This document shows, piece after piece, positions 10,721-24,296 of a stretch of 64,000 nt of DNA. Positions within the stretch are counted from its first letter, which is position 1. Each line of letters starts with the position of its first letter. The stretch comes from Steromphala cineraria. Lineage: Eukaryota; Mollusca; Gastropoda; Trochida; Trochidae. Under the pieces are notes generated by a model. It was not told where the DNA came from. It searched no databases and worked only from the letters and a program-made list of their open reading frames with translations. The stretch lies in contig OU744720.1 in NCBI GenBank assembly GCA_916613615.1, positions 65,941,971 through 66,005,970 of the forward strand, read 5' to 3'. The translations under genes and the position numbers were made by a program.

Positions 10721-12057
10721 TCCAATGATTGCTATACCAGGTATTGAGGTTTACAGATCCTTCCGTTACCCTGATAATAATCACCTGATGCTGTTATGCT
10801 GGATAGAGATGTCTGGATGCAATTAAACCAAATCTTTTTAATTGGATTATATTAATTTTGATTTGTCTTCTTAATTATTATGTGAGAATGCATCATTTTT
10901 TTTATTCATCTTTCATTTGAGTTTATAACAATGAAAACAACAATAAAAATAATGAATTTGTTTTATTTCTAAATAAACATAATTTGTGAGGATCCATGCA
11001 TTTATAAAGTGTTTTTAGTAGTAAACAATAATTCACATGAATTTGTTTTTAAAAAAATCTAAAATTCTCAAAGAAAGATCATGTTAATACTTTGAGGAAT
11101 GACAAAAGAAAGATAATCGAATATCAACCAATAAGAAAGTGAAGAGTCATCAATTAATTCAAAGATTCTTTCTAAATCAGGATTATTTTGACTTCCATGT
11201 ATAGTACGCATATATTGAAACATTGGCAGTGTAACAATTAAATTGAACGTTTGTAGAGCCAAAAACCTAGGTCATAAAGCTATTCCAAAATTTCATTGGC
11301 TCATTCAACTAGATTATAGCACACTCGACCTTTTATCATTATGGTATATACAATTAATGTTATCATATACTTTAAACCTCACTGTCAGTAGTAAGAAGAC
11401 CTTAGAAAATCTGTCAGGTGCTACCCTAACTATGATCAATGCCAGCCAACGTTCTCCAATTATCCAATCAGACGATGCAGATAACTATTTTAGTTATCAA
11501 GTCAAAGATGTCAAACATTAAGATTACGCACCTGGCGTAGTCTGGAAATACTTTGTCAAGTCCTTTTTAGATACATCATGTAACCGTTTCATAACATCTT
11601 ACATCTAAATTATATACACACCTTTATCATAGCCTGTGGCAAACAATGTTTTGTATATTTTGAAGGACATGAACCTCAAACAACATTGCCTGTTCATTTT
11701 TTGCCAATGCAAATTTGTTACAGTCTATAAAACTGAATCGAGAGAAGCCGGCATATGGAAATAGGATCTAGGATGGAATATATGTTTTATTAGAAAAAAT
11801 ATTTTAAAGGGAGATCAAACATAGCCATCACTGAGATCAATGCATTGCAGGGAGACAAAGGGAATACTGTTATATGAAATGAATCTTTTGTTAGGTTAGT
11901 AAAAATGAGGAGTACCAATTTATGTTTGCTGAAAACCAATATTGTGAAATGTTACAACTTTTCCAAAATAAAGCAGTATCCGTTCATCTACATTTCAAAA
12001 GAACTTGTTTTTCTAATGATACATAGGTGTAAATGTCATAATCTCCCACAAACATCT

Positions 12058-12367
12058 GGGGGCGGGATAGCGCAGTGGTTAGCGCGTTCGGCTTCGGATC
12101 AGGAGGTCCCTGTTTTGAATCCCGCTAGGGGCTAGGCAATTTTGTCTGCAGCAGAGAACTGATCTACACGCAGTTAGGTTTGGGTGCAATGCCATACTGA
12201 ATTTCAGTGCAGTACCACCCATGGTTGCTAGTTCCAGCCGATGCTGGCAGGTTTCACCGCAATACATAGCCACAATAGTGTTGCAGGCTTTCTCACTGCA
12301 ATAATACTAGCAGCCGCGATATAAGTGAAATACTCTTGAAAGCGGGGATAAGCCCCACATCACCTCA
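12058..12367 (+). mobile_element. tRNA-derived SINE, copy in Y1
   Basis: The head has RNA polymerase III promoter boxes: A box TAGCGCAGTGG (about 12068) and a damaged B box (TTTTGAATCC where the Y2 copy has GGTTCGAATCC). A ~230-bp body and a CACCTCAC tail follow. A 13-bp target duplication CCCACAAACATCT flanks it (12045-12057 and 12368-12380). It sits at the same site in Y2 and Y3, so it inserted before the array formed. ORFs across it are by-products. Confidence 0.85.
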
Positions 12368-13222
12368 CCCACAAACATCTGAAGGAAACTTGCAGAAAAC
12401 ATCACAACTCTGCAGTCGTGACCCTCAGTGGTCATTGACAGATAACGTTCTCCAATTATTCATCCAGACAGTGTTAACATCTCAATCAGTTTCTTGCCAA
12501 GAATACCATTTATAAGTTCAAACCATCTGACCTATTTTGGCATCAACTAATGACGTGCTTGTAGCTTGACGTCTTATGGAAACTTTACAACAATGATTCT
12601 TTTCATCATTGGAGCTGAATCATATATCTTAAAAGTTATGATATTTCTCACTGAAAAGGATTCAAATAGATAGTAATATAATATTTAGTATAACATAGAT
12701 TTTGTCAAGAAAAGGTTTAAATTACATTATCACATAATTGTTTCGTAACATAATACAAATACATTTATTCAACTGAGTCGCCTCAGCAACTAGACAATGC
12801 CATTATCTCAGGATATTGTTCAATGAAAATAAGAGATCATTTGGAACTGATACCTCTTAACAATGTATTCTTTGATTATTGACTGAAATTTAGTTACTCA
12901 GAAAGTGCTATTCGTAACTGTATGTTGACTACAATAATAACTTTCTCCAAATATTCTCCTACAAGCTTAACCTTCTGTATGAAGAGCTAGTTATTATCAA
13001 GTTACGATCAAGTAATTATAAACCAATGTGCTTCATTTGCTCTATTGTGCTCGTCCAGGCTGAAATTGAGGATCTCGTATAGCATTTGCTGCTACTTAAG
13101 TGGATTCATTGATGTTTTTTGTTATTTTGTTGCTTTTTTTTGCCAAAAAAGCCTAATACTTGAGTTTGTTTGGTTAATTTTGTAAAATATCGAAGTACAG
13201 CTAACATGGGAAAGAACCAAAG

Positions 13223-13232
13223 ACCGGAAGTG
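13223..13232 (+). promoter_or_regulatory. ETS/GABP-type site, Y1
   Basis: ACCGGAAGTG matches the ETS-family consensus. The same position in Y2 (27268-27277) and Y3 (42268-42277) keeps it exactly, and X2 (18711) and X3 (32764) keep ACCGGAAGTT. X1 has GCGGAAGTGG (3281). A conserved GTGCTTCATTTGCTCTATTG block lies about 150-200 bases upstream in all six. Confidence 0.4.
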
Positions 13233-13642
13233 GGTTCCATTAAGATGATTCTACACTGTTTGTTGTAACTATTTATCTGTGTTAGTAAGAGGCCATGCCT
13301 TTCTTTTTACAAATTATGGGTAAATTTTTTAAAAAAACCTTGTGCAACAGGTGGTGATCATTGCTTTATCATTATAATGTTGTAAGAGCTTTGCAATGGC
13401 TTGTGTACAATGTATATATCATCCAGTAGCCTTACACAATCATTTAGTGAAAGTAAGGAGTACTGAGTTCTGTTACTTCTATACGGTCATATATCCAATT
13501 TTGGATACAAATGAATTTGTTTCGAGAGTGATCTTAGACGTGTTATTTGACTTGTTAATTTAGTGATATGTTAGAAAAGCTACCCGTTTCATGTCATTTC
13601 TCAAGAATAAATTGTCATGTTCGTTTGAATTATATATGTTTT

Positions 13643-13656
13643 GTTTCCATGGCAAC
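13643..13656 (+). promoter_or_regulatory. RFX X-box-like site, Y1
   Basis: GTTTCCATGGCAAC is a near-palindromic X-box of the kind bound by RFX factors. It is kept exactly in Y2 (27687-27700) and Y3 (42639-42652), and with one change in the older copy at 52907-52920. It lies about 410 bases after the ETS-type site. Confidence 0.4.
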
Positions 13657-15347
13657 AGTTTAGACTTTATCATTTGAGAGAAGGGTTAGTTTTTAAATAT
13701 AATATTGGAATTTCACTTGTGATTTTCTTCTTCTTTGGCTTCTATAGCTACCCTATTAGTCTTTCTTGAATCCATTACTCTGTATCTTATCAGAATATGT
13801 TTTATTAGGGTTTATTTAATAAAACAAAGTTTAGCTAAAATAGTGTTTGGGGGAGACATCTGTTTTTACCAGTTAAAACACTTTCTAGTTACTTACTGTT
13901 GCTCTTCAGAGTGAAACTTTCCACAAAACGCAGTGCCGGATGCTTTAGTTAAAACAAGCATTTTTCAAATTGGCTTTAATATTGTTGTCAAGTGAATATT
14001 GAGTTTAGAATGTTTATACAATCATTTTAAACATATTAAACGTGATCACATTGCACACAATGAAACAGTTTCTCAGGTTTATATACTATTGTAATCAAAT
14101 TACGTTGGAAAATCTCATGTAACAACATTTGTGCAACTGTTTGATGATCCCGCACTGTATAGTTTCTGTCCATTTATCCTGTTTAGTACATTTTCACCTC
14201 ATATAAATTATACAACGCAACATAATACAACCACACATACATGTAGGCATATTGTACACGTTAAGGTCGTTCCTAGATTTTCTGCACATGTAGCTTTAAT
14301 TGTAAATGTGTAGTTTTATGTTAGCTGAAAAGGCTTGTTTTTTCTATGATAGTTGCTTTTGCCCATTAACACATACTTGTAAACGCATACATGAAAAGAA
14401 TGCTAGATCACAAACTTAAATTAAATGTCTGTGTGTATTGGTTTAAATTAAAACAGATATCTCGAGGAGTTTCCCAGGACGTCAATTCAGGATGATGAAA
14501 AGACGTAGGTCTTGAAGAAAATGTAATTGAAAAGTGCAATGAATAATTACTGTTGTGTAGTACCTTGGCTTAAAGTCAAACCTTACATGTTTAATTCTAA
14601 ATGGATCCATTGCGTGATATCGTCATATTAAGTATGATGTTTCCATCAGTACAATAACGTTCATTCCTTAATGTTCAATCAGTATTGATCTTTTATGTCA
14701 AACTTTTGAAAATAGTTTTGTGTAGAAAATACAGAAGTATTCGATAAATACATACATCAAACCATACATACATCATACACATGAATTTCCAATTTGAAAA
14801 ATATAGATTTTTATCAAGTAAATATAACTGCTTCTGATGATTTCTTTGATGTTTCTATTTGAACTATTAACATTTCTATCGTTTTTAATAATATTCCAAA
14901 AGTTAATATATCTCTAGCTTCTCAGGGTTCTCTTAACATGAATATTTGCATTTAACAGTTAATTAATCAGTGGTAAAGTGATGATCGATCAGGAGATATC
15001 ACTAAATAGATATATTGATGAATTGTTATTACTTTTGAATAATTTGGCAATATTATGTCACACAATAAAACAGAAAGAATTTCAACTATCACAATGTATA
15101 ATTATTCTACTGAAAATAAATAGTACTTAAATGTATATTTTACTGTAACAATCTTGTGCAATTGATATAGAGTAACCAAATCTTCATACTCTTTAAATCG
15201 TCAAACATTGGTGCTAAGATTGTTTGTGTCATAAACTGTTATGTTAGGGTCAAAGGCTTTTTAAAGCTTCATATACTTCAATTCACTATACAATATTGCT
15301 CGTGATACAGAGAATATGTGCTTTTCAATTGATGGTAAATAGTCTTA

Positions 15348-15695
15348 AAGGGGCAGTAGCACGTTTTTAGGGGGAATAAAAGGTGATGTCAGGAAACTGT
15401 AAATAAATGGTTCCAATTGAAATACAGTGTATTTGAACTAAATTAAGCAGTAATAATTCAAATATATAACGTAAAGTTTAGCCAGGCGATTCCTTTTTGT
15501 TTCACACAATGAATTAAAGGTGTTCACAAAAAATGGCCGACAATGAATTTTATGTGAATCCTCATACTTTGTCATACTATGGGTGATTGGCTTGTGTAAT
15601 GAGATTTTTGACACTGTCAATATAATAGCAATATATTTAGCATTAACTTACAATTACGAGCGAAATATCTAAAATATACATATATGTTTTGAGCA
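15348..15695 (-). mobile_element. TA-flanked MITE, Y1 copy (one end decayed)
   Basis: It begins after TA with AAGGGGCAGTAGCACGTTTT TAGGGGG, the inverted terminal repeat of the complete element at 59341-59698, here in opposite orientation. The interior follows that element as far as the CATTAACTTACAATTA block near 15640; the far end is diverged and meets the AGCACCC...GAACAAATAG block. Y2 has it at the same place; Y3 and the older copy at 55.75 kb lack it there. The ~60-codon minus-strand ORF inside is part of the repeat and not a host gene. Confidence 0.7.
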
Positions 15696-16346
15696 CCCCT
15701 GAACAAATAGCAATGGAATGAGAAGTGCATGTATCTATTTCCTGTCTGATTAATGTGCCAGTTACAAATTAGCCCTAACTCCTTAAAGAATACCACACCA
15801 GATAACATCCATTAGCAGCTGTGTTCACTATCATCTTATTACAATGAGACATTGATGGATGATGGGTAAGTTCATAGTAATTTGATCATGCCCCTTGTTT
15901 CTTGTTTATTATTCGTTTTAATAATATTATTAGATAGTAAGCAGAGTAACGATTATTCAAATGACATATATAATCATTATTCTGTTTTTGCTAGGTGCAA
16001 TTTATATGGTACAAACTCAAGTCTATTCACTCTCACACAGAGGAAAATCTATTCATGTTGATTGAGCCTCTGTTCTAATTAGACTAAATCTGTGTGTTCC
16101 GGCAATTTCCCAAGGCGGAAAAAAAATGCACCACAATCCATTTGAATATTATTAGCAAATGTAAACGCTTCTCGCATTGAAAGGGTGGTTAAAAGCACAA
16201 GAGGCGAATGGCCTAGAAGTGGTGTGTGTTCTGTACATATGCCATGACTAGTGAGGACTGTCATTTATAGCTTTAGTGATCTTTAAAACCTATATTTTGA
16301 ATTTCTATCTCGAAGTATAATAAGGGTAACATGGTCACGGCTTTTT

Positions 16347-16977
16347 ACTTTGTTTTATCGTCTTTAACAGTCCTAGAATAGGGATTTTCAATTGTTGGTT
16401 TGTTAACCACGTGGCCTCTTCTGATGGTGGTACGACATTGGCCACACACTATAACACAATTGAATATGAAGCCTAATTAACTACAGAGCCAATGGCTCTT
16501 TTTCTTGTTAACTTGATTAAACATCACTTTTTATAAAGAAGTTTACTATATTGGTTGAAAACCGTTGCTATACATATTTCAATCACTTATCTAGTATTAT
16601 TGTCCTTAATGAAAAACCCAATATTTCCAATCAGAGAAGCCTGTTTCAGTGAGTATGTAGTATGACTTTGTTTTATCTTCTTTTCAAGGTCTAGAATAAG
16701 GATTTTCAATTGTATGTTCGTTAACCCTATGGCCATTACTAAGGGCTGCACAACATTTGCCACACACTAAAGCAAAATTGAACATAAAACCTGACTAGCT
16801 AAAGAGCCAATGGTTCTATTCCTTTTAACTTGATTAAACATAACTAAGTATATAATGAAGTTTACTAATTTGGTTGAAAATTTGTCCTATAAGAAATAAA
16901 ATCAGTTATCTAGTATCCTTGTCCTTAATGATAAAACCATAGATATTTTCCATCAGAGAAGCCTGTTTAAGTGAGTA
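16347..16977 (+). repeat. 318-bp tandem duplication in Y1
   Basis: Two direct copies begin at 16347 and 16665, each from ACTTTGTTTTATC through a GTTAACC...GGCC block and an AGAGCCAATGG block to CAGAGAAGCCTGTTT. The two have diverged clearly from each other. Y2 has both (30391 and 30710), while Y3 has one (47050-47370). Confidence 0.75.
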
Positions 16978-17640
16978 GCTTAACACGGAGTGTTCCTCGC
17001 ATCCCATCTCTGAGGTTCACTGATATTTCACCCACACCTGCTAGAGCTTTTCCCACTCTGTAAGTTACTGAAATGTGTTATTTTATCTTAGGAATCAGGT
17101 ATGTATGACTAATGCCCAAATGATTAAATGTGCACTACAATATTAGATATTATAAACCAGTTATCTACATAAAGGCACCTGACGTAAATACCTGGTCAAG
17201 TCATTTTTATATACATCATGTAACTGTTTCATAACGTGTTGCATTTGAATTATAAACATACTTATATCATTCCTTTCATTATGTCATTCAGACAGATGTT
17301 GTTTACTTCAACAATGCGAATATATATCCTTTCGTCTGAAAAAAAAAACGCAAGTCAGAAAAGCCAGCAGAGGGTAAAACAAGTTGGAGAATAAATTTAT
17401 GTCATTGAAGTCATTTTGAAGTGTAACCAAACAGAGCTATCCCATTTCAAGAAAATAAATATAATGAAATATATAAGAAATTCAACTAATTCAAGTACAA
17501 ATGAGGGATATCCATTTACCTGTGCTGCAACTGTAATCCAATATTGTTAAAATACAACAGTATTATTTTCTGATAATACATAGGTATAGATGCAAATATA
17601 CTATAAATAGGAGAATGAAATGTTATAAAGTAGTATTATT

Positions 17641-20600
17641 TGACCATTTCTTATGTTACTCTCTAATAAGTTGAAATACAACACTGCAGTCGTGACCATG
17701 AGTGGTTATTTTAATCATAGACAGATGAAATAGTGTTGATAATTCACTAAGAAAGTGATGACTACTCAATCAGTTGCTTGCTAAGAATATCATAAAACGT
17801 TTGTTACTCATCTTACTAATATCAACTAATATTGCACTTATCGGTCTTTGGAAACAATGCAACAATGATTGTTGTGTTGTAAGGCTATTTCATCATATTT
17901 GACATGGTAAAATATAGAAACATGCTGAACGTGACTTTTCAATTTTGAAATGTTTGTGAGTTCATATCTAATTTCGAATTCACTTGAAAGTGTCTTTTCT
18001 GACAAAACATTACGTTCATGATTTCAAGTGTGATCGTAAGTTTATATCATAATTAGTGCCACATTCATGAATCATTTGATGTTTCTTTTTGAACTCATCA
18101 TAATGTTAACAAAGCATTTGTTAAGAAAAAACATAACATGATTAAATCCTTGCTTATTGTAAGACGATCAGAATACATTTATGTAACTGAGTCGCCTCAA
18201 CAAGAAGATGGCAACATTAACTCCGGATATTATCTTTTGAAACTGAAAAGATGTTTTAATTGTATTTTTCATAAATGACTAATTTCAAGATTGATGTCAT
18301 TAAATATACTGGCATTCATATTCTATATCAAATGATAGCCAAAATGTCCTAAAAACATTTTGGAATTGATAAGAGTATAAAATAACTATTTGGAATTGGA
18401 TGCTGACTGCACTAAGACGTTTCTCAAAATATGCTCAAACACACAAGATTTTCTGTAAGAAGAACACTCAAGTTATTATCAATCAATGTGCTTCATTTGC
18501 TCTATTGTACTTGTCTGGCCTGTAATTGAAGTTCTTTGTATATATTTTGCTACTTTAGTGTAACCGCGGACGTTTAAAATACTTTTACTTTATTTGTTGG
18601 TTCGCTAAAAGCTCAAATAATATTATTTCAAATAAAACAATGCCCAAGTAAATGTTGTACAAATGTTGAACTGCAACTAACGTACAAACTAACTAAAAAC
18701 TTAAGAGAAACCGGAAGTTGGTTCCATTATTCAAGCTTAATTAAACAAGGTTTGCTGTCACTATGGATATTTGTTAGTCTTAATAACAGTGGGAGGCCTT
18801 GCCTTTCCCTGATAACCTTTCAGTAAATTTCAATAACTTTGGCAGCAGGTGGTGATCAGTGCATTCTCATTATTATGTTGTTAGAGCTCTGCGATGAGCA
18901 CGGGTTGTTTTCTATCATTCAGGCAGCTTTCACAATCCTTTAGTGAAATTCCGGAATACACTTTTATGCAACTTCAAACGTCAGACATGTATCCAACTTT
19001 TAATACAAATAAATACAATTCAAGAAACGTCACAAGTGAATAACTTGACTTTACTAAGGCAAGCTCATTTTCCAAGAACCACTTTCTGTGTCTTGTTAGA
19101 TTGAACATTCCACAACAGACGCAGTGCTAAACATACAATGCATCTTTGTCAAGTTTGTTAAAAGGATTTTTCCAGAATAATTACTTTAAAATAACTGTGT
19201 TACTTTACTACAATGTACATTCACAAATTTCCAAACAATCAAAATCTTCACTTAAAATTTTCTGATTTTACCATCGGTCATCATCATCCATGTTAACAAG
19301 ACGCTTTGTCTGCTGAATATATTGCACAGTAGTTATCTCTGCTTGATACATTTATATCTACACTTCTGTCTATATTTTACCACATCAAAGTTCAACTTCT
19401 AAGCCAAGAGGAACTATTCTAAGAAAGCTCGTGCAGAGATTAGAATGATTTGGCAGGTGCATAGACAACATAGATTTTATAAGTATTGTACATGTGCAAA
19501 TTTATCTCTTTTCTTTGTATAATTTGTCATTCCAATGAAAATCATATCTCAGAGAAGCCGTATTTTCTGAGGAAGCATAAATATTGCAGTGTAGTAGGCA
19601 ATAGCTTAGTGTCTTGCCAATTAGGATAATGCTGTTTTAAACCAACATAACAGTTATTGCCATTGGTATTTGTGCTAAGGCTAGCATATGGAGCTAACAG
19701 GAATTAAACATGCAGGTTCAAAATAGATTAACTTTATTTTAATATATTCCCTCACACCTAAAGGCAGGTAAGCGTGCAATGTTTACTCAGTGTCGAAATT
19801 TACACTTATGATATAATAGCAGATGTGTCACACCATACAGCTTGCAATACATGCGTCTTCTGATTGAGTTATTTGAACGACTGTTGAACTTCATACCAGG
19901 GCGTTGACATTTGCATCTATTTGTTTCATATTTACTGCTTGATGTACAGTAACAGTTCAGCATTCCCTTATCCCCATAGAGTAATTCCTAATGTACAAGT
20001 TTTCTAAGTGATGTGACACATTTACTTGCTTTAGCCATCTTGTATGCAGTGCCTAGTTGCAATGACCAAACTGTTCACTGTCACTGTCTTTATTATTCCG
20101 AGAATATGTTTCATGTCAACCTTTTCATGATTAAATTCAGGTGTCCCCAACTGTAATTCAATTTTGCTTCTCACATTTTCGTCTGCCTGGTTAGTCGTCG
20201 ATGCTTTTGCACCAGCTCTTGGAGATGTTTGTCTTGCAGAGCATAGACAGATATCACTTTGAGGATCAACATTTAAATTGTTTAGCTCAAGGTTACCGTC
20301 AGAACGGTGTCATATGTCAATAGATGTGTCTGCAACATCAGTGCCAGGTTCAAACTCGCTGATCATATCACTTTCAATAAGAAAGTCAGCTTGCAACTTG
20401 ACACAAATTTGTGAGTTGAATTATTGCAGTCATTTTAAATGGAGCTGCTGAATGTGGCTTGAATGTTCAAAATGAAATTGCTTTCGACAACTTTCGATAA
20501 TAATGCTACTTCCCAGACGCTCCTATGTTATTTCCTAGGGCATTAATGCTATTGCCAGATTTTCACTATTTCTGCGAACATATACAAATATATTTGAACA

Positions 20601-22950
20601 AGTATATCTTTCTTCAACGTCTTAAGTATAAAAATAACATACAAGAAGCATGTATTTAATCATATCATTAAATAACGATTTTTTTATCAGTCATTCTTGA
20701 CATGTTTTTAGGTTCCTGAATTTGTCTTAATTGCTTTGATTCAGAAACCATTCATATCATTTAACAGTCAATGTAAAACTTGAAAACTAGCAATTGACAC
20801 ATGTCCATATTCATGAACATTTTTCTAATACTCATACACACTAAGAACTCATCATCTTAATACATTGAAAATATATAAGTACCTCATATATTAATAACTT
20901 CAAATACTGGATGAATTTCAATTGTTTTCCAATGAGGGATAGATACGTCTTCTTTGCTCATTTGAACCTTTTCCTACAGTTTGCTGGCAGCAAACACCAT
21001 TGGCGCTACTTAACATAAATATTTATAAGAAGCAGACAGTGAAAACAACCCGGAGATGAGTGATAGCTACAAGCTACACAGAAGTTTATTGTGGCTTATT
21101 TGGAACTTATTTTGGAAGTATATAAAATCATTGCGATTGCTTGAGATTATCTATGCCCATCATTGTTCAACGTTGGAGTTTGTTAATAACATCCGAAAAT
21201 TACATCGTAAGTATTTCGATTTTCTGTATGTTAAACATATGACACACACAAAAATATAAACAGTTTTAATATTCATACGGGCAAGGGGAATGTTGAAAAC
21301 ATAGACAAACAAGCAGACGTTTTTTGGCAAATAATGTATCACTACATAGGCTCATTAATTGCATGATATGTTTTAGCTACAACTTGACATTGTAGCCTAT
21401 AGTGGTCAACTGAACTGATATCAAATCTCAATTATCAGAAATTATGTTATACACATTTTAGTAATGTCTGAATGCCATTAGATAATAATTCTTACATTGT
21501 AGTCATTTTAAGTAGGTTAAGAGCGCAGACAGATAAAACGAAGCCAACTATTTCCAGTAATTGAGTTTGTTATTCCCTCAGGGTCAATTAGGAAATGGCA
21601 TATACTTTAACAGGCAGTACCTCCTTCTCAGTGTAAGTGCCTCACTGAGTTCACTTCATCTTCATCTAGGTATATATAGTTGTCAGATTAGATACCCTGT
21701 AATGAAAACAACATATCTCTTGTATAAGATAATAGCTTACATTTATAAATTACACTTAATGTAAATCTTGTAATATCAGACTGAATACATGTGAAGGGTT
21801 CAACATCTTAAAGAAACGAAGGACTCTAGGTTTTTAGATGCAACTAAACATTATAATATGTTTCAGAAATTCAGATAAATGTACAATTTCTGTAGAGGTC
21901 CCAATTTTAGCGTGACCTGAATTAGGAATGAACACTTTGATTTTGCAGGCACTGTGGACTTGCATTTCTCATTCTTATTTTCATGCAAAATATTCATTAT
22001 TGGCCACGTCTATAAATCAACAGGTAAGATTGATTAAGTTCACGATATTCAAGCTAAAGTAATTTGTTTGCTTCACGTATGCCTCCCGGGAAAACTTAAT
22101 CTAATATGTGCTGCTAGAAGCAAATTACTGACATTATTGCTGTTCAGTAATGTTTCCCATTACCAGTCTGTCTCTTACGTTGAAATCCCAAGGTACTCAC
22201 GAAGTAGCCCCCTGGATATCTACTCTATGGTTATTTGCTTCAAAATCTCACAATCACAACCTTTCCTTCCTCGTATCTTCACCTCAGAGTGAAACTATGT
22301 TGTTCAATAATTCATTACCATTTAACCAGTTGTCTGAGCACGGATCTTCCAAAAATCAGTATCCTTTTTCAACGTTTTCAAACATTGCGTTAAAAACACA
22401 ACTTACAGACAGGACTCAAGATCGTTATAACATTTTTAAAGCAAATATATTCCTTTCAACTTTGTCATTGATTTCTTATAAATATGATAATCCCCTTCTG
22501 TTTACAGCTCATTACCCACACAAATTTAATAACTTTGTGATATTCGTTCATACTATATTTATGGACAATGGTGTTCCTTAAAGGAGCCATCTCGTGAGTT
22601 TTGTGGTTCACAAATGAATGGTAACATTTTATACTATTTCACTAGAGAAATATGCTTTGCAGGGATTTTTGCAAAACTGCAATCATCTTATGAAATTATC
22701 ATACATTAATATTTATTGTAAAACGTAAGTTGTATCATTATTTTGACAACAAATCAAATAGAAATCAAGTTCCTTGGGGCTAGTATATTTGTCCGTCATC
22801 AATTCTAATAGTAGTGCCTATGGCACTCTCTTGTTCATAAAGATACTACAAATTATGCAAATATACATTACAAGCATCATAAAATTATCATGATAATACA
22901 TCATTCAAAAAAGTATTATTAGAAAGATTAAGAATCAGCTTTGTTTAACG
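17641..22950 (+). repeat. Array segment X2 (recent copy, sister of X3)
   Basis: Collinear with X3, with few differences by eye. Both share a ~1.05-kb deletion relative to X1 (junction near 20375, ACTTTCA then ATAAGAAAGTC) and both keep a ~600-bp block that X1 lost. It carries copy 2 of the candidate gene. Its first ~1.5 kb, with the TGCTTCATTTGCTCTATTGT block and the ETS-type site, also resembles Y segments near 13 kb. No other gene is seen. Confidence 0.8.
21153..22192 (+). CDS. Candidate spliced gene, copy 2 (four short exons)
   Basis: Exons as in copy 1: 21153-21206, 21582-21632, 21949-22023 and 22148-22192. Exon two here has the best acceptor (TTATTCCCTCAG). The phase-0 chain (ATG at 21153) reads through exons one to three, 60 codons, then meets TAA at the fourth. 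The phase-1 chain can start at ATG 21056, whose first exon is intact only in this copy (in copy 1 it is frameshifted, in copy 3 it has a stop), skips exon two and continues through exons three and four into the terminal exon at 23553. A long open stretch (22150-22581) continues beyond the fourth donor only in this copy. An alternative acceptor at about 22287 follows a strong pyrimidine tract. No domain is recognised. Confidence 0.28.
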
Positions 22951-23552
22951 AGTTATGTATCAATATTGTTTGTTATCTTGTTATCTAAACAAATGCTTGT
23001 GCTTTGAGCAGAACTATCGTCAGTTCAACACAATAATATGTTAAAAAGTCATCATTTATTACAAGATCAATTTCAAAAACAAATTATACAGGAAAGATGG
23101 GAACATCATATCATTACTGTTAATCTTTAAAGTGTACACTGAGAAATGGGTCGAAAGTTAATGATAAATATTGTATGATCAATAAGTTATTGGTTCTCTA
23201 CTACCCTCCATCATAAACCTGTACTACGCTGTACAACGATGCCCGCAGCTCTGTTAATCAATCAACTCCTATAAATCATACCTGGAAGTCTATTTGTAAT
23301 GAAGATTTATATGGATTGACTCAATATGATGTTGGCTGATGGCTATCCTTAAGCTTGATATTCCATTAACTCGATTAATATGTGCTTTATCCTTCAACTG
23401 ATGTTGCTGATTTTTTCACGAAAATCAATTCAAAGGCCAATAAATGTGATTTGAATGTTACACTTCAGGATAAGAAACTTTATATTTGTTCATTTATAGG
23501 AATACATGTATCATTAATATACTACATTGATATAAAATCATTATATTTGCAG

Positions 23553-23650
23553 TAATATTGAAAACTTATCATATAATTGAAGATGAATTTGTTGATGATG
23601 AACCTTCAGATCCATTTGCAATTGCTAGTGGCCAACATTTCCAGCCGTAA
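23553..23650 (+). CDS. Candidate terminal coding exon, copy 2 (acidic tail)
   Basis: Acceptor TTATATTTGCAG at 23552, single open frame in phase 1, stop TAA 23648-23650. It encodes the same Y-H-I-I...D-P-F core as copy 1. Differences lie only near the start (K-T-Y against K-I-Y) and at the last residue (Pro). Confidence 0.4.
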
Positions 23651-24296
23651 CCAGTGAGTGAAATAGACAGTATTCCCCTTTACTTCCAAATGTTATTATT
23701 TGTTATATCCTATGAGAAGATGAACTTGAACTCTACCTTGTGCTATACAATTGGTTTAACTGTTATTTTAATCATTATTGTTGTGGTTCAATTCACTCTA
23801 AATTTGCCATAGATTTTTAAGCAAGTTTGGTTAAAACAGTTCCGAAGGAAAGCATTTATAAGCATAACTTATTGATAGGGTTTTGGATATCATTTACTCA
23901 AATTCCCTATCAGTCTAAAAACCAAGCTAAACATATCACGAACAAAGGTAAGCACAGTCTATGATAAGTCGTTTAAGTATATACTGCTTGATACAGCATG
24001 CTATCCTTTAAAAACTGAAGCAATGTTATTTCATGTTATAGAATATTACTTATCATTTGAAATTCAGAACCTAATGGCATCCTAAATGTGAACAATGATA
24101 CATGTCTGTCGGGAAAGTTAATTGTTAGTTGAACAGTTTTATGTTATAAATTGATATTAAATTTTAGTCAGCATGCCTGGCTTAAGTTAGAACTAACTAG
24201 ACTTTGCACACAATAAAAACAGTTTCACAGGTTTCACAATCAAATATGTGTTTTAATACTGTGAATATAAATTTCACGTTTACACAATGGCTACAG

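Larger units (their letters stand above)
8950..17640 (+). repeat. Array segment Y1 (recent copy, sister of Y2)
   Basis: Collinear with Y2 (22950-31720) with few differences per 100 bases by eye, and less similar to Y3. With Y2 it shares a MITE near 15.35 kb and a 318-bp tandem duplication at 16.35-16.98 kb, both absent from Y3. It carries the terminal exon of the candidate gene, a decayed Tc1-type transposase tail, one SINE and a set of conserved short regulatory-like motifs. Apart from these, no gene is seen. Confidence 0.8.

Noticed and set aside
12058..12135. tRNA gene at the SINE head (also at 26107, 41193 and 43862)
   Set aside because: A and B boxes are present but the sequence continues into a SINE body with target duplications, so these are SINE heads, not tRNA genes.
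15438..15620. Conserved 60-codon ORFs, also at 44584-44766
   Set aside because: They lie inside the MITE and are conserved only as repeat DNA; the 59.4-kb copy has a different frame extent.
21056..21259. ORF starting ATG at 21056 as a first coding exon
   Set aside because: It is open only in copy 2; copy 1 has a frameshift and copy 3 an in-frame stop. It is mentioned only as the possible phase-1 start.
22150..22581. 143-codon plus-strand ORF, the longest single frame among the X copies
   Set aside because: The matching frames in copies 1 and 3 end at about 93 codons, the composition is not domain-like, and a good donor lies inside it. It is kept only as part of the spliced-gene question.
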